A DNA stretch of 64,000 nt from Streptomyces sp. NRRL B-1140 (GTDB lineage Bacteria; Actinomycetota; Actinomycetes; Streptomycetales; Streptomycetaceae): the NCBI RefSeq assembly GCF_001280065.1, contig NZ_LGEA01000102.1, forward strand, positions 352,346 to 416,345, written 5' to 3'. The notes beneath the pieces were generated by a model. It searched no databases and was not told where the DNA came from. It saw only the letters and a program-made list of their open reading frames with translations. The translations under genes were made by a program, and so were the position numbers. Of this stretch, positions 23,385 through 33,068 are shown piece after piece (position 1 is the stretch's first letter; every line of letters begins with the position of its first letter).

Positions 23385-23822
23385 CTAACGCTTGGACTTG
23401 GCGGCCTTCGGCGTCGCCAGCCGGCTGCCGCTCCAGTCCTTGCCGACACTGACGCTCTTGGACGCCGTCAGACCCGCCGTGGTGGCGGATTCCGAGATGT
23501 CGCTCGGCTCCACGTACCCCGAACGGCCGGTCTTCGGCGTCAGGAGCAGGATCGCGCCGCCCTCTTCGATGTACGTGGTGGCATCCACCAGCGCATCCGT
23601 CAGGTCGCCGTCGTCGTCACGGAACCACAGCACAACGGCATCGGCCACGTCGTCGTAGTCCTCGTCCACCAGGTCGGCCTCGATGATGCCCTCGATGGCC
23701 TTGCGGAGCTCCTGGTCCACGTCGTCGTCGTAGCCGATCTCCTGGACCACCTGCCCGGGCTGGAACCCCAGCCTGGCGGCAGGGTTCGTCCGCTCCTCCG
23801 CGTGGTCCGCGGTCGCGCTCAC
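23385..23822 (-). CDS. DUF3052 domain protein
   Basis: A 145-residue acidic protein: [65 protein letters not shown] and a basic tail ending KAAKSKR. The DUF3052 family is actinobacterial, of unknown function, with an acidic fold resembling a Rossmann-like beta-alpha protein. The GTG start at 23822 is supported by AGGAGG 8 nt upstream. It shares the 418-bp region up to aceE as a divergent pair. The neighbourhood with ahpE and aceE is conserved in Mycobacterium. Confidence 0.86.
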   Translation of the reverse strand: MSATADHAEERTNPAARLGFQPGQVVQEIGYDDDVDQELRKAIEGIIEADLVDEDYDDVADAVVLWFRDDDGDLTDALVDATTYIEEGGAILLLTPKTGRSGYVEPSDISESATTAGLTASKSVSVGKDWSGSRLATPKAAKSKR

Positions 23823-24240
23823 GGGTTGCCTCCTGATCATGTCTTGGGAATAACTCAGCCACGCGCGTGCGCGAAGCATTGGCCGTAGTCCACACGGGCG
23901 GGGCGGATCGCGCAAGTACCCGGCCCTTCAGACCGCCGAAACGGTGACGATCCTGGCGGTGTCACCGCAACTTCAGGCACACCATCATGGTCCGAGGTGA
24001 CGCACACCACACCTTTCTGCCCCGTTTGGGCGTTTGGGAATCGTGTGTGGGTACGAGACTCGAAGGTATTCGCCCCATACGTCACGGAGTCGATCTCACG
24101 TCTGGGTTACCGCTCGGTAGAGATGACGTTTCCCCGCCCTGAGGTGGACCATGGACAGCGGCGCGCCCCCCAGCGACGACGCCCCGGCGACGACAGCGAA
24201 ACAGCGGCCCTCGCAGGCCCTCTGACAGGTAAGGAACAGC
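23823..24240. promoter_or_regulatory. 418-bp divergent region between DUF3052 and aceE
   Basis: It holds promoters of both genes. A perfect palindrome GCGGTGTCACCGC lies at 23956-23968, next to a second GGTGAC half at 23943. On the plus strand TAGAGAT near 24117 is a possible -10 for aceE. A 24-codon open frame with its own ribosome site precedes aceE. Confidence 0.45.
24151..24225 (+). CDS. Possible 24-codon leader ORF before aceE
   Basis: ATG at 24151 follows GAGGTGGACC and opens 24 codons (MDSGAPPSDDAPATTAKQRP plus SQAL) to TGA at 24223-24225, 15 nt before the aceE GTG. It is short, Pro/Ala-rich and lacks a regulatory codon run, so it may be chance. Ribosomes finishing it could, however, feed initiation at aceE. 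Confidence 0.25.
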   Translation: MDSGAPPSDDAPATTAKQRPSQAL

Positions 24241-26988
24241 GTGGCTTCCGCATCCGATCGCAACCCGATCATCATTGGCGGCCTTCCGAGTCAGGTTCCT
24301 GACTTCGATCCCGAAGAGACCCAGGAATGGCTCGACTCACTCGACGCCGCCGTCGACGAACGCGGCCGGGAGCGGGCCCGCTACCTGATGCTGCGCCTGA
24401 TCGAGCGGGCCCGCGAGAAGCGTGTGGCCGTGCCCGAGATGCGCAGCACGGACTACGTGAACACCATCCCGACCAAGAGCGAGCCGTTCTTCCCGGGCAA
24501 CGAGGACATCGAGCGCAAGGTCCTCAACGCCACCCGGTGGAACGCCGCGGTGATGGTCTCCCGGGCTCAGCGCCCGGGCATCGGTGTCGGCGGCCACATC
24601 GCCACGTTCGCGTCCTCCGCGTCCCTCTACGACGTCGGCTTCAACCACTTCTTCCGCGGCAAGGACGACGGCCTCGGCGGCGACCAGGTCTTCTTCCAGG
24701 GGCACGCCTCGCCGGGCATCTACGCCCGCGCCTTCCTGCTGGACCGGCTCAGCGAGCAGCACCTGGACGGCTTCCGCCAGGAGAAGTCCAAGGCCCCGCA
24801 CGCGCTGTCGTCGTACCCGCACCCGCGGTCGATGCCGGACTTCTGGGAGTTCCCGACGGTGTCGATGGGCCTCGGCCCGATCGGTGCGATCTACCAGGCG
24901 CGGATGAACCGCTACATGGAGGCGCGCGGGATCGCCGACACCTCCAAGTCGCACGTCTGGGCGTTCCTCGGCGACGGCGAGATGGACGAACCGGAGTCGC
25001 TGGGACAGCTGTCCATCGCCGCCCGCGAGGGCCTGGACAACCTCACGTTCGTCGTCAACTGCAACCTGCAGCGACTCGACGGCCCGGTGCGCGGCAACGG
25101 CAAGGTCATCCAGGAGCTGGAGTCGATCTTCCGCGGCGCCGGCTGGAACGTGATCAAGCTGGTCTGGGACCGCAGCTGGGACCCGCTGCTCGCCCAGGAC
25201 CGCGACGGCGTGCTGGTCAACCGGATGAACACCACGCCGGACGGGCAGTTCCAGACGTACGCCACGGAGACCGGCGCGTACATCCGCGACCACTTCTTCG
25301 GTGACGACCACCGGCTGCGCGCGATGGTCGAGGGCATGACCGACGACCAGATCCTGCACCTGGGACGCGGCGGTCACGACCACCGGAAGATCTTCGCGGC
25401 GTACAAGGCGGCCGTGGAGCACAAGGGCCAGCCCACGGTGATCCTCGCCAAGACGATCAAGGGCTGGACGCTGGGCCCGAACTTCGAGGGCCGTAACGCC
25501 ACGCACCAGATGAAGAAGCTGACGGTCGACGACCTCAAGCGCTTCCGCGACCGTCTGCACCTGCCGATCCCGGACAAGGAGCTGGAGTCCGGCGTGCCGC
25601 CGTACTACCACCCGGGCCGGGACTCGGAGGAGATCCAGTACATGCACGACCGCCGCAAGGGTCTCGGCGGGTACGTGCCCACGCGCGTGGTGCGCTCCAA
25701 GCCGCTGGCGCTCCCCGAGGACAAGACGTACGCGACCGTGAAGAAGGGCTCGGGCCAGCAGTCCATCGCGACGACCATGGCCTTCGTCCGGCTCCTCAAG
25801 GACCTCATGCGGGACAATGAGATCGGCAAGCGGTTCGTGCTGATCGCGCCGGACGAGTACCGCACGTTCGGCATGGACTCGTTCTTCCCGAGTGCGAAGA
25901 TCTACAACCCGCTCGGCCAGCAGTACGAGTCGGTCGACCGCGACCTGCTGCTCGCCTACAAGGAGGCGCCGAACGGCCAGATGCTGCACGACGGCATCTC
26001 GGAGGCGGGCTGCACGGCGTCGCTGATCGCAGCCGGCTCGGCCTACGCGACGCACGGCGAGCCGCTCATCCCGGTCTACGTCTTCTACTCGATGTTCGGT
26101 TTCCAGCGCACCGGCGACCAGTTCTGGCAGATGGCCGACCAGCTGGCGCGCGGTTTCGTCCTGGGCGCGACCGCCGGCCGTACGACCCTGACCGGTGAGG
26201 GCCTCCAGCACGCGGACGGCCACTCCCAGCTGCTGGCGTCCACGAACCCGGGCTGTGTGGCGTACGACCCGGCGTTCGGCTTCGAGATCGCCCACATCGT
26301 CAAGGACGGACTGCGCCGGATGTACGGCGGCTCCGAGGAGCACCCGCACGGCGAGGACGTCTTCTACTACCTGACCGTCTACAACGAGCCGATCCAGCAC
26401 CCCGCCGAGCCCGAGAACGTGGACGTCGACGGCATCCTCAAGGGCCTCTACCGGTTCAGCGAGGGCACGGCCGGCTCGATCCCGGCGCAGATCCTGGCCT
26501 CCGGTGTCGCGCTCCCCTGGGCGATCGAGGCGCAGAAGATCCTGGCCGAGGACTGGAACGTCAAGGCGGACGTCTGGTCGGCGACCTCCTGGAACGAGCT
26601 GCGGCGCGAGGCCGTGGCCTGCGAGGAGCACAACCTGCTGCACCCCGAGGAGGAGCAGCGGGTGCCGTATGTGACCCGCAAGCTCGCGGACGCGCAGGGC
26701 CCGGTCGTGGCCGTGTCCGACTGGATGCGTGCGGTTCCGGACCAGATCGCGCGCTGGGTGCCGCAGACGTACCAGTCGCTCGGCGCCGACGGCTTCGGGT
26801 TCGCCGACACGCGGGGTGCGGCCCGGCGGTTCTTCCACATCGACGCGCAGTCGATCGTGGTGGGCGTGCTGACCGAGCTGGCGCGCGAGGGCAAGGTCGA
26901 CCGCTCCGTGCTCAAGCAGGCCATCGACCGGTACCAGCTGCTCGACGTGACGGCCGCCGACCCGGGGGCCGCGGGCGGCGACGCGTAG
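24241..26988 (+). CDS. aceE: Pyruvate dehydrogenase E1 component, homodimeric type
   Basis: A 915-residue protein of the usual AceE length. It decarboxylates pyruvate with thiamine diphosphate and passes the acetyl group to the lipoyl E2 subunit. The ThDP motif is [10 protein letters not shown] with [16 protein letters not shown] about 30 residues on. Also typical are [29 protein letters not shown] N-terminal segments, [16 protein letters not shown], and [15 protein letters not shown]. The GTG at 24241 follows AAGGAAC. The E2 and E3 genes are not in the window. Its product, acetyl-CoA, feeds the fab operon about 11 kb downstream. Confidence 0.96.
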   Translation: MASASDRNPIIIGGLPSQVPDFDPEETQEWLDSLDAAVDERGRERARYLMLRLIERAREKRVAVPEMRSTDYVNTIPTKSEPFFPGNEDIERKVLNATRWNAAVMVSRAQRPGIGVGGHIATFASSASLYDVGFNHFFRGKDDGLGGDQVFFQGHASPGIYARAFLLDRLSEQHLDGFRQEKSKAPHALSSYPHPRSMPDFWEFPTVSMGLGPIGAIYQARMNRYMEARGIADTSKSHVWAFLGDGEMDEPESLGQLSIAAREGLDNLTFVVNCNLQRLDGPVRGNGKVIQELESIFRGAGWNVIKLVWDRSWDPLLAQDRDGVLVNRMNTTPDGQFQTYATETGAYIRDHFFGDDHRLRAMVEGMTDDQILHLGRGGHDHRKIFAAYKAAVEHKGQPTVILAKTIKGWTLGPNFEGRNATHQMKKLTVDDLKRFRDRLHLPIPDKELESGVPPYYHPGRDSEEIQYMHDRRKGLGGYVPTRVVRSKPLALPEDKTYATVKKGSGQQSIATTMAFVRLLKDLMRDNEIGKRFVLIAPDEYRTFGMDSFFPSAKIYNPLGQQYESVDRDLLLAYKEAPNGQMLHDGISEAGCTASLIAAGSAYATHGEPLIPVYVFYSMFGFQRTGDQFWQMADQLARGFVLGATAGRTTLTGEGLQHADGHSQLLASTNPGCVAYDPAFGFEIAHIVKDGLRRMYGGSEEHPHGEDVFYYLTVYNEPIQHPAEPENVDVDGILKGLYRFSEGTAGSIPAQILASGVALPWAIEAQKILAEDWNVKADVWSATSWNELRREAVACEEHNLLHPEEEQRVPYVTRKLADAQGPVVAVSDWMRAVPDQIARWVPQTYQSLGADGFGFADTRGAARRFFHIDAQSIVVGVLTELAREGKVDRSVLKQAIDRYQLLDVTAADPGAAGGDA

Positions 26989-27012
26989 GGAGATCGAGGG
27001 TCACATTCGTGG

Positions 27013-27035
27013 GGCGGCACCCGAGGGGTGCCGCC
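27013..27035 (+). terminator. Hairpin terminator after aceE
   Basis: GGCGGCACCC and GGGTGCCGCC form a perfect 10-bp stem with a 3-nt loop, 25 bp past the aceE stop. No T run follows. Confidence 0.65.
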
Positions 27036-27059
27036 TCACGCGTTTCCTACCATGCTTCC

Positions 27060-27806
27060 ATGACCCTCCCGAGGACCGCCTCGACTTTGGCCCGTTGGGA
27101 ACGGCGCACCCAGGGCCCGCTGCTGGCGCTGGCCGTGCTCTTCGCGATCGCCTACGCCATACCGATCGTGGCCCCAAGGGCTCCGCAGGACCTGCTCACC
27201 GCATGCCATGTCACCAACTGGGTGGTGTGGGCCGCTTTCGCCGCCGACTATCTGGTCCGCCTGTGGCTGGCCGAGGACCGGCTGCGGTTCGTACGCGGCA
27301 ATCCGCTGGCCCTGCTGGCCGTGGTGCTGCCCCTGGCGCAGCCGCTGCGGCTGCTGAAGCTGGTGTCGATGCTGTTCCTCGCCGGGCAGCGGGCCCGGAT
27401 GGCGTCGCAGGTGAGGGTCACCACGTACGTCGCGGGGTCGTGCCTGGGACTGCTCGTGTTCGGTGCGCTGGCCGTGCTGGAGGTGGAACGGGACGAACCC
27501 GGTGCCTCCATCCACACCCTGGGGGACGCGGTCTGGTGGGCGTTCACCACGATGACCACCGTGGGGTACGGGGACATGGCGCCGACCACCGGGCTGGGCC
27601 GGATGCTGGCGGTCGGGCTGATGCTGTCCGGGATCGCACTGCTCGGTGTGGTGACGGCGAACATCGCCGCCTGGTTCATCGCGCGCTTCGAGAAGGACGA
27701 CGTCGAGGAGCGGCGGCAGACCGAGGCGATCCGGGAGCTGACCGAGGAGGTCCGGGCGCTGCGGGGGGAGTTGGCGGAACTCAAGAGGACCGCGGTGGAG
27801 CGATGA
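27060..27806 (+). CDS. Voltage-gated-type potassium channel protein
   Basis: A 248-residue membrane protein with about four N-terminal hydrophobic segments (residues 20-110, including AADYLVRLWLAEDRLRFVRG, voltage-sensor-like with Arg). A pore-lining helix follows at 122-141, then the selectivity filter TTVGYGD (166-172) and an inner helix (184-205). A charged coiled-coil C-terminus follows (EERRQTEAIRELTEEVRAL), likely for tetramerisation. The start was set at ATG 27060 because TACCAT (27048-27053) lies 6 nt upstream, fitting a leaderless transcript; the frame to 27009 passes through the aceE terminator. Confidence 0.88.
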   Translation: MTLPRTASTLARWERRTQGPLLALAVLFAIAYAIPIVAPRAPQDLLTACHVTNWVVWAAFAADYLVRLWLAEDRLRFVRGNPLALLAVVLPLAQPLRLLKLVSMLFLAGQRARMASQVRVTTYVAGSCLGLLVFGALAVLEVERDEPGASIHTLGDAVWWAFTTMTTVGYGDMAPTTGLGRMLAVGLMLSGIALLGVVTANIAAWFIARFEKDDVEERRQTEAIRELTEEVRALRGELAELKRTAVER

Positions 27807-27838
27807 GAGGGCCCCCGGCCGAGCGGCCGGGGGCTCTT
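27806..27838. terminator. Bidirectional terminator between K+ channel and DUF4190 genes
   Basis: A long GC stem (GGGCCCCCGGCC with GGCCGGGGGCTC, nearly perfect) starts at the channel stop codon and lies 20 bp from the DUF4190 stop on the other strand. Confidence 0.7.
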
Positions 27839-27857
27839 CCCACATTCCTCACCCGGG

Positions 27858-28163
27858 TCAGAACATGCCGATGCCCGGTGTGGCCGCTCCGGACAGCCAG
27901 ATGATGGCCAGGAGCGTGTCGATGGCGCCCAGAACCAGGGCGACGACGGCCGCGGTGGGGCGTGAGCCCGACCACGCACGGCCCATGGCGAGCCAGCCGC
28001 AGACCATCGCGGCGGGACCGAGGACGATCCCCAGCACGAAGAAGCCCGCGACGGCGCAGATGACTCCGATGAGTCCGAGCGTCGCGCGATCCGTCCCGGC
28101 CCGTGACCACGTCCGGCCACGTGAGCGGGGGTGCCTGCGCGTACCGTGTCCGAAGCTCGCCAT
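27858..28163 (-). CDS. DUF4190-type small membrane protein
   Basis: A 101-residue protein with an Arg-rich N-terminus (GTRRHPRSRGRTWSR) and two hydrophobic helices: LGLIGVICAVAGFFVLGIVL and AAVVALVLGAIDTLLAIIWL, separated by a GWLAMGRAW loop. This matches the DUF4190 two-helix pattern; the function is unknown. Two tandem ATGs exist (28166 and 28163); the second has better spacing to GGGAG. Confidence 0.72.
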   Translation of the reverse strand: MASFGHGTRRHPRSRGRTWSRAGTDRATLGLIGVICAVAGFFVLGIVLGPAAMVCGWLAMGRAWSGSRPTAAVVALVLGAIDTLLAIIWLSGAATPGIGMF

Positions 28164-28401
28164 CATCGACTCCCGTGAACCCTCGATCGGTTGGGGTTTT
28201 CTTCGGGTATGACATGGCGGGTACCCCGTCGGTGCGCGTTAATCCCGCTGCCTGCGCGCCACCCCCCTCCGGCAGCGCGCCGCAGCGTCCATCCTCCATG
28301 CCCTGCGGAGGACTTGACCCACTGTGACCTGCGGCACGTGCCGGAGGGGAGGGTTCGGCGGCCCTGTTCACCCTGATGAGGGAACGGACCGCCGGGGACC
28401 G

Positions 28402-30021
28402 TCAGATGTGCGCCGCGCCCGCGCCGGCTTCCGCGTTCTCACCGCGCTTGGTGAGGAGGGCGACGAACACGGCGACGGCCGCCACGCCCGCGGCGGTCAG
28501 GGAGGCCAGGCTCATGCCGTCGATGAACGTGGTGTGCGCGACCTCGGTGATCTTGGCGGCGATCTGCTCGGGCGTGCCCGGGGGGACCGGGGCGCCGCCC
28601 TGCTGGACCGCCAGCGTGGCCTGTTCGGACTGGGCCGGAGTGAGCGGCGGCAGCCCGGCATCGGCCCAGTTGCCGGCGAACTCGCTGTCGACCTTGGACG
28701 CCATGACCGCGCCCAGCACGGCCGTACCGAGGCTGCCACCGATCTGCATGGCTGCCTGCTGAAGGCCGCCCGCGACACCCGACAGTTCCATCGGGGCGTT
28801 GCCGACGATGACTTCGGTGGCGCCGACCATGACCGGTGCGAGGCCGAGGCCGAGCAGGGCGAACCAGACGGACATGACGCCACTGCCCGTGTGCGCGTCC
28901 AGCGTGGACATGCCGTACATGGCGATCGCCGTGCACGCCATGCCGCCCGCCAGCGGGATGCGCGGGCCGAGCTTGGTGATCATCACACCGGCGAGCGGGG
29001 AGCCGACGATCATCATGCCGGTGAGCGGCAGCAGGTGCAGACCGGCGTCGATCGGGCTCATCCCGTGCACGTTCTGGAGGTAGAACGTCACGAAGAACAG
29101 GCCGCCCATGAAGGCGATGGCCATCAGGACCATGAGGACGACTCCCGCCGACAGCGGGACGGAGCGGAACAGCGCCAGCGGGATCAGCGGCTCCTTGACC
29201 TTCGTCTCCCAGACGGCGAAGAGTCCGAAGCCGACGAGCGAAGCGATGATGAACGCCCAGGTCTTCAGGTCACCCCAGCCCCATTCGGGCGCCTTGATCA
29301 ATGCCCAGACGAGGCAGAACATCGCGCCGGACAGCAGGGCGATGCCCAGGACGTCGAAGGAGCGCGGGGCGTTCTCGGCGCGGTGGTCCAGCAGGATCAA
29401 CACGCCGAGAACGAGGGCGAGGACGCCGACCGGCACGTTGATGAAGAACACCGACTGCCAGTTGACGTGCTCGACGAGCACGCCGCCGAGGATCGGGCCG
29501 CCCGCGGTGGACGCGCCGATGACCATGCCCCAGATACCGATGGCCATGTTCAGCTTCTCGGCCGGGAAGGTGGCCCGCAGCAGACCGAGCGCGGCCGGCA
29601 TCAGCAGCGCGCCGAACAGGCCCTGGAAGACGCGGAAGACGATGACCGCCGTGATGCCCTTGGACAGCCCGATGGCGGCCGAGGAGGCGGCGAAGCCCGC
29701 GACACCGATGAGGAACGTCTGCCGGTGACCGAAACGGTCACCGAGCTTGCCGGCGGTGATCAGCGAGACGGCGAGGGCCAGGAAGTAGGCGTTGGTGATC
29801 CACTGGAGATCCGACCATGAGGCCCCCAGGTCCTTGCCGATCGCCGGGTTGGCTATGGCCACGATGGTGCCGTCGAGGGCCACCATCATGACCCCCACAG
29901 CGACGGTGATGAGGGTGAGCCAGGGGTGCCCTCGCAGCCCCTTGCCCGGCGTCGCGTCCGACGGGCCCGCCGGTTCCGCGCCCCCCGACCCCGTCTTGTC
30001 GATGGTGGTCTGACTAGTCAT
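28402..30021 (-). CDS. MFS efflux transporter, DHA2 (EmrB/QacA) family
   Basis: A 539-residue protein with 14 predicted helices. DHA2 signatures include MMVALDGTIVAIANPAI (helix 1), WITNAYFLALAVSLITAGKLGDRFGHRQ (motif A region) and GPILGGVLVEHVNWQSVFFINVPVG (motif C region). It should export drugs or toxic organics in exchange for protons. The ATG is 115 bp from a divergent TetR regulator with a palindromic operator between them, so it is probably repressed by that protein. A 26-residue hydrophilic start precedes helix 1. Confidence 0.9.
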   Translation of the reverse strand: MTSQTTIDKTGSGGAEPAGPSDATPGKGLRGHPWLTLITVAVGVMMVALDGTIVAIANPAIGKDLGASWSDLQWITNAYFLALAVSLITAGKLGDRFGHRQTFLIGVAGFAASSAAIGLSKGITAVIVFRVFQGLFGALLMPAALGLLRATFPAEKLNMAIGIWGMVIGASTAGGPILGGVLVEHVNWQSVFFINVPVGVLALVLGVLILLDHRAENAPRSFDVLGIALLSGAMFCLVWALIKAPEWGWGDLKTWAFIIASLVGFGLFAVWETKVKEPLIPLALFRSVPLSAGVVLMVLMAIAFMGGLFFVTFYLQNVHGMSPIDAGLHLLPLTGMMIVGSPLAGVMITKLGPRIPLAGGMACTAIAMYGMSTLDAHTGSGVMSVWFALLGLGLAPVMVGATEVIVGNAPMELSGVAGGLQQAAMQIGGSLGTAVLGAVMASKVDSEFAGNWADAGLPPLTPAQSEQATLAVQQGGAPVPPGTPEQIAAKITEVAHTTFIDGMSLASLTAAGVAAVAVFVALLTKRGENAEAGAGAAHI

Positions 30022-30034
30022 ACCGGGAGGCTAG

Positions 30035-30049
30035 TGTCAGCGACTGACA
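30035..30049. promoter_or_regulatory. Candidate TetR operator
   Basis: TGTCAGCGACTGACA is a perfect 6-3-6 palindrome, 14 bp from the MFS start codon. On the MFS strand TTGTCA just upstream could be the -35 box, so binding here would block the efflux promoter. Confidence 0.6.
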
Positions 30050-30136
30050 GTTGACAAACAGATTCACCGGCCGGCCGGCCACACGGCATCCCCGTATAGC
30101 CTGAACTGGGCAAACACTTCGGACGGGAGGCCTGAC

Positions 30137-30769
30137 TTGAACCTGCGCGAACGCAAGAAACAGCGCACCCGGGACGCTCTGCTGCGGGCGGCGCTGAACC
30201 TGTTCGCCACGCGCGGGTACGAGGAGACGACCGTCGACGACATCGCGGCCGCCGTGGACGTCTCGCAGCGCACCTTCTTCCGCTACTTCGCCGGCAAGGA
30301 GGAGACGGCGTTCTTCGTGCCGCGCCTCGCGGAGACGCTCGTCGTCGAGGCCCTGCGCACCCGCCCGCCGGACGAGGCGCCGCTGGAGGCGCTGCGCCGG
30401 TCCGTACTGGAGAGCTGGGACGCCATCAACGAGGCCGTCGTGGAACTCGTGCCGCTCGAGCTCCACGTGCGCGTCTACCGGGTGATCGAGTCGACGCCCG
30501 CGCTGCTCGCCGCCCACCTGCGGCGGTCGGCGGAGCTGGAGGAGCAGCTCGCGTGCATCATCGCCGAGCGCGAGGGGCTCGACGTGGACCTGGACCCCCG
30601 GCCGAGGATCGTCGTCGCGCTCTTCAGCGGGGTGATTCGCGTCACCGAACGGTTGTGGTCCGCGGGGGACGACGTCACCCTCGACGGAATGCGCGAACTC
30701 ACCACGACATACCTGGATCAGGTGGGTCCCGCACTGGCCGGGAACTGGCGTGCGGAGCGGTCCCCTTAA
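30137..30769 (+). CDS. TetR family repressor of the adjacent MFS gene
   Basis: A 210-residue protein. Residues 1-50 are the helix-turn-helix: RERKKQRTRDALLRAALNLF, then GYEETTVDDIAAAVDVSQRTFFRYFAGKE, a clear TetR N-terminus. The ligand domain is divergent, as normal. It starts with TTG at 30137, preceded by GGGAGG. The gene is divergent from the efflux pump and probably represses it, with the transported compound as inducer (inference). Confidence 0.9.
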   Translation: MNLRERKKQRTRDALLRAALNLFATRGYEETTVDDIAAAVDVSQRTFFRYFAGKEETAFFVPRLAETLVVEALRTRPPDEAPLEALRRSVLESWDAINEAVVELVPLELHVRVYRVIESTPALLAAHLRRSAELEEQLACIIAEREGLDVDLDPRPRIVVALFSGVIRVTERLWSAGDDVTLDGMRELTTTYLDQVGPALAGNWRAERSP

Positions 30770-30842
30770 CAGATCCACCGAAACGTGATCCCGGTCACTT
30801 GGTTAACGCGAGACCCTCTCGTTCTCCTAGTGTGTCCTTTCA

Positions 30843-32051
30843 GTGACTTCCTTCGACACCTCCCCGCAGCTGAACGTCTGGCGCGCACTGCTCGCTCTGG
30901 CCGTCGTGTTCGTGATGCTGGCGACCACCGGCTGGACCGCCCTGCGCAACCAGCGGGGCGACACGCCGCTCCAAGCCTCGCTCTCCGCCTGGGAGCAGGG
31001 CCGGATCGGCGGGCACCGGCTGCCGGACCCGCAGTCCGAGCCGGCGAAGCTGGCCCGCTTCTTCTCCTCGCTCACCGAGCAGGACCGTTCGACCCTGGTC
31101 CGCACGTACCCGCTCGCGGTGGGCAACATGAACGGCGCGCCGGTCGAGCTGCGCTACCGCGCCAACCACCTCGCGCTCGCCAAGGCGCGCAAGGTCGAGC
31201 GGGAACGCATGCACGACAAGCGCCTCACCGCGGCCGGGCAGCAGGAGGCGGGCCGCAGGATGCACCGCTTCGGGGACCTCATGGAGCCGGGCCGGCACAT
31301 CCTGGCCTTCGACCCGGAGGGTTCGGGCCGGGTGGCGGAGGTCTTCGGCGATCTGCGCAGGGCGGAGCGGGTCTCGGTCGTCGTCCCCGGCGTCGACACC
31401 GACCTGCTGACCTTCCAGCGCACCCAGCGCAAGTACTCCGCCCCCGTCGGCATGGCCTCGTCCCTGTACGCGGCCGAGCGGCAGGTGAGCCCGTCGACCC
31501 GGACGGCCGTGATCGCCTGGGCCGACTACACGGCGCCGAGCGGTCTCGGCATCGACTCGGCCACGGCGATGCGCGCCGAGGAGGGCGCGGTAAGGCTCAA
31601 CGCGCTGGTGCGGGCACTGCCGGGCGGTTCGCCGGTCTCGCTGTTCTGCCACAGCTACGGTTCCGTGGTGTGCGGTGTCGCCGCGCACTCGCTGCCGGGC
31701 CGGGTGTCCGACATCGCGGTGGCCGGCAGCCCCGGCATGCGCGTCGAGAAGGCCGCCCAGCTGCGCACCACCGCCCGGGTGTGGGCGATGCGCGACTCCG
31801 ACGACTGGATCCAGGACGTGCCCTACCTGGAGGTCGGCGGACTGGGCCACGGGGCCGATCCGGTGTCCGCGGGCTTCGGCGCGCGGGTGCTGTCGGCGGC
31901 GGGCGCGAAGGGTCACGCGGGCTACTTCGAGCCCGGAACGGCAAGTCTGTTCAATTTCGCAGAGATCGGCGTCGGCGCATACCGCTCGGTGCACTGCGCG
32001 CACGAAGACGGCGTCTGCCGTACCGGTATGTCCGGCACGGCAGCGGCCTGA
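30843..32051 (+). CDS. Alpha/beta hydrolase, DUF1023 type, membrane-anchored
   Basis: A 402-residue protein with one N-terminal helix (LLALAVVFVMLATTGW) and a DUF1023-type alpha/beta hydrolase core. The segments are VSVVVPGVDTDLLTF, AVIAWADYTAPSGLG and the nucleophile elbow SLFCHSYGSVVCGVAA (Ser in CHSYGS; usual form GHSYGS). A late His in RSVHC or nearby may complete the triad. The substrate is unknown. There is no Shine-Dalgarno; TAGTGT at 30829-30834 lies 8 nt before the GTG, fitting a leaderless transcript. Confidence 0.82.
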   Translation: MTSFDTSPQLNVWRALLALAVVFVMLATTGWTALRNQRGDTPLQASLSAWEQGRIGGHRLPDPQSEPAKLARFFSSLTEQDRSTLVRTYPLAVGNMNGAPVELRYRANHLALAKARKVERERMHDKRLTAAGQQEAGRRMHRFGDLMEPGRHILAFDPEGSGRVAEVFGDLRRAERVSVVVPGVDTDLLTFQRTQRKYSAPVGMASSLYAAERQVSPSTRTAVIAWADYTAPSGLGIDSATAMRAEEGAVRLNALVRALPGGSPVSLFCHSYGSVVCGVAAHSLPGRVSDIAVAGSPGMRVEKAAQLRTTARVWAMRDSDDWIQDVPYLEVGGLGHGADPVSAGFGARVLSAAGAKGHAGYFEPGTASLFNFAEIGVGAYRSVHCAHEDGVCRTGMSGTAAA

Positions 32052-32126
32052 CGCGCGTAGAGGCGAAGAAATTGCGGTCTGCTCGGGAGGGGGACGGAGG
32101 AGCGCGTGCCGCATACGATGAGCCGC

Positions 32127-32972
32127 ATGGGTGACGTACTGGCCGGATTGCATGCCGCCTGGGAGTTCGAGTCCGACTCCGTGCTCATCCGCTACGAACG
32201 GGGGATTCGAACACCGAAGCTCTTCCAGGCCCTCGGGGAACGGCGCGTGCCCCTGGAGGCGATCGCAGGGGTGACCCTGACCCGCGGGAAGCGCGGCACG
32301 GTCGTGCTGCGTGTCGAGCCGCGCCCCGGGGCGGACCCGCTGATGGAGGCGGCCGCCGGGCAGTTGAAAGAGAACGTCGATCCCTACCGGCTGGTGCTGC
32401 CCGCCGAGCGCGAGGTCCTCGCGGAGTACTACGCCGACGAACTGCGGGGCCTGCTGACGGAGTCCGGGCCCGCCGAGCGGTTCCTCGTGCAGCCGCCCGA
32501 GGGGCCGCTGTCGTTCAAGGCGTACGACGGGAAGGCGACCTTCGACGGACGGACCGTGAACTTCCGGTGGTTCTGGACGGGGGCGTCGTCGGCGAAGTGG
32601 AAGGCCGGCGACCAGACTTTCTCCGTCGGAGAGCTGAACGGGGTGGAGTGGCGGTCGCCGGAGGTGTTCGAGGGGCATTTGCGGCTTCTGCGCCGGGATA
32701 CGGCGGTGGCGGCGCCGAGCCAGGCCGATCTGGATCCCGCCGCGGTGGTGTTCGGGCTGGGGTACGGCCCCGTGCACGAGTCGCTGCCGTTCGCTGCCGC
32801 GGTGCTGGCGGCGGTGCGGACGTCGAGTCCGGTGGCCGCCGTGCCCGCGCCGCGGCGTGATCCTGCGGACATCGCCGAGCGCATTCGTCACCTGGGCGAG
32901 TTGCATCAGGCCGGGTTGGTGACGGATGAGGAGTTTTCGGTCAAAAAGGCGGAGTTGTTGGCGGAGCTTTAG
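32127..32972 (+). CDS. DUF4429 protein with C-terminal SHOCT domain
   Basis: A 281-residue cytosolic protein. The DUF4429 domain opens GDVLAGLHAAWEFESDSVLIRYE and occurs in two related halves (the second at about residue 135, TFDGRTVNFRW). The last 35 residues (DIAERIRHLGELHQAGLVTD, then EEFSVKKAELL) are a SHOCT domain, a short oligomerisation motif. The function is unknown; such proteins resemble bacterial PH-like domains. The start ATG 32127 fits TACGAT 7 nt upstream, so it is leaderless. Confidence 0.85.
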   Translation: MGDVLAGLHAAWEFESDSVLIRYERGIRTPKLFQALGERRVPLEAIAGVTLTRGKRGTVVLRVEPRPGADPLMEAAAGQLKENVDPYRLVLPAEREVLAEYYADELRGLLTESGPAERFLVQPPEGPLSFKAYDGKATFDGRTVNFRWFWTGASSAKWKAGDQTFSVGELNGVEWRSPEVFEGHLRLLRRDTAVAAPSQADLDPAAVVFGLGYGPVHESLPFAAAVLAAVRTSSPVAAVPAPRRDPADIAERIRHLGELHQAGLVTDEEFSVKKAELLAEL

Positions 32973-33068
32973 CGTCTGCGGGGTGCTGCGCGCCGGCGCG
33001 TGCGGGTCGTGTGTGGCCGGTAGCGCAGTTCCCCGCGCCCCTGAGGGCGCGCCCCTGAGGGCGCCTCG
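32973..33068. repeat. Repeat-containing intergenic spacer
   Basis: It holds an inverted copy of the dispersed repeat (GCGCAGTTCCCCGCGCCCCT, 33023-33042) and a partly overlapping 14-nt direct duplication (GCGCCCCTGAGGGC, two copies within 33036-33063), between convergent DUF4429 and aldo/keto-reductase genes. Confidence 0.65.

Noticed and set aside
24337..26838. 833-codon open frame on the minus strand inside aceE
   Set aside because: Antisense shadow of a GC-rich gene. The translation is low complexity (Arg/Val/Glu/Asp) without motifs, and aceE is clear on the plus strand.
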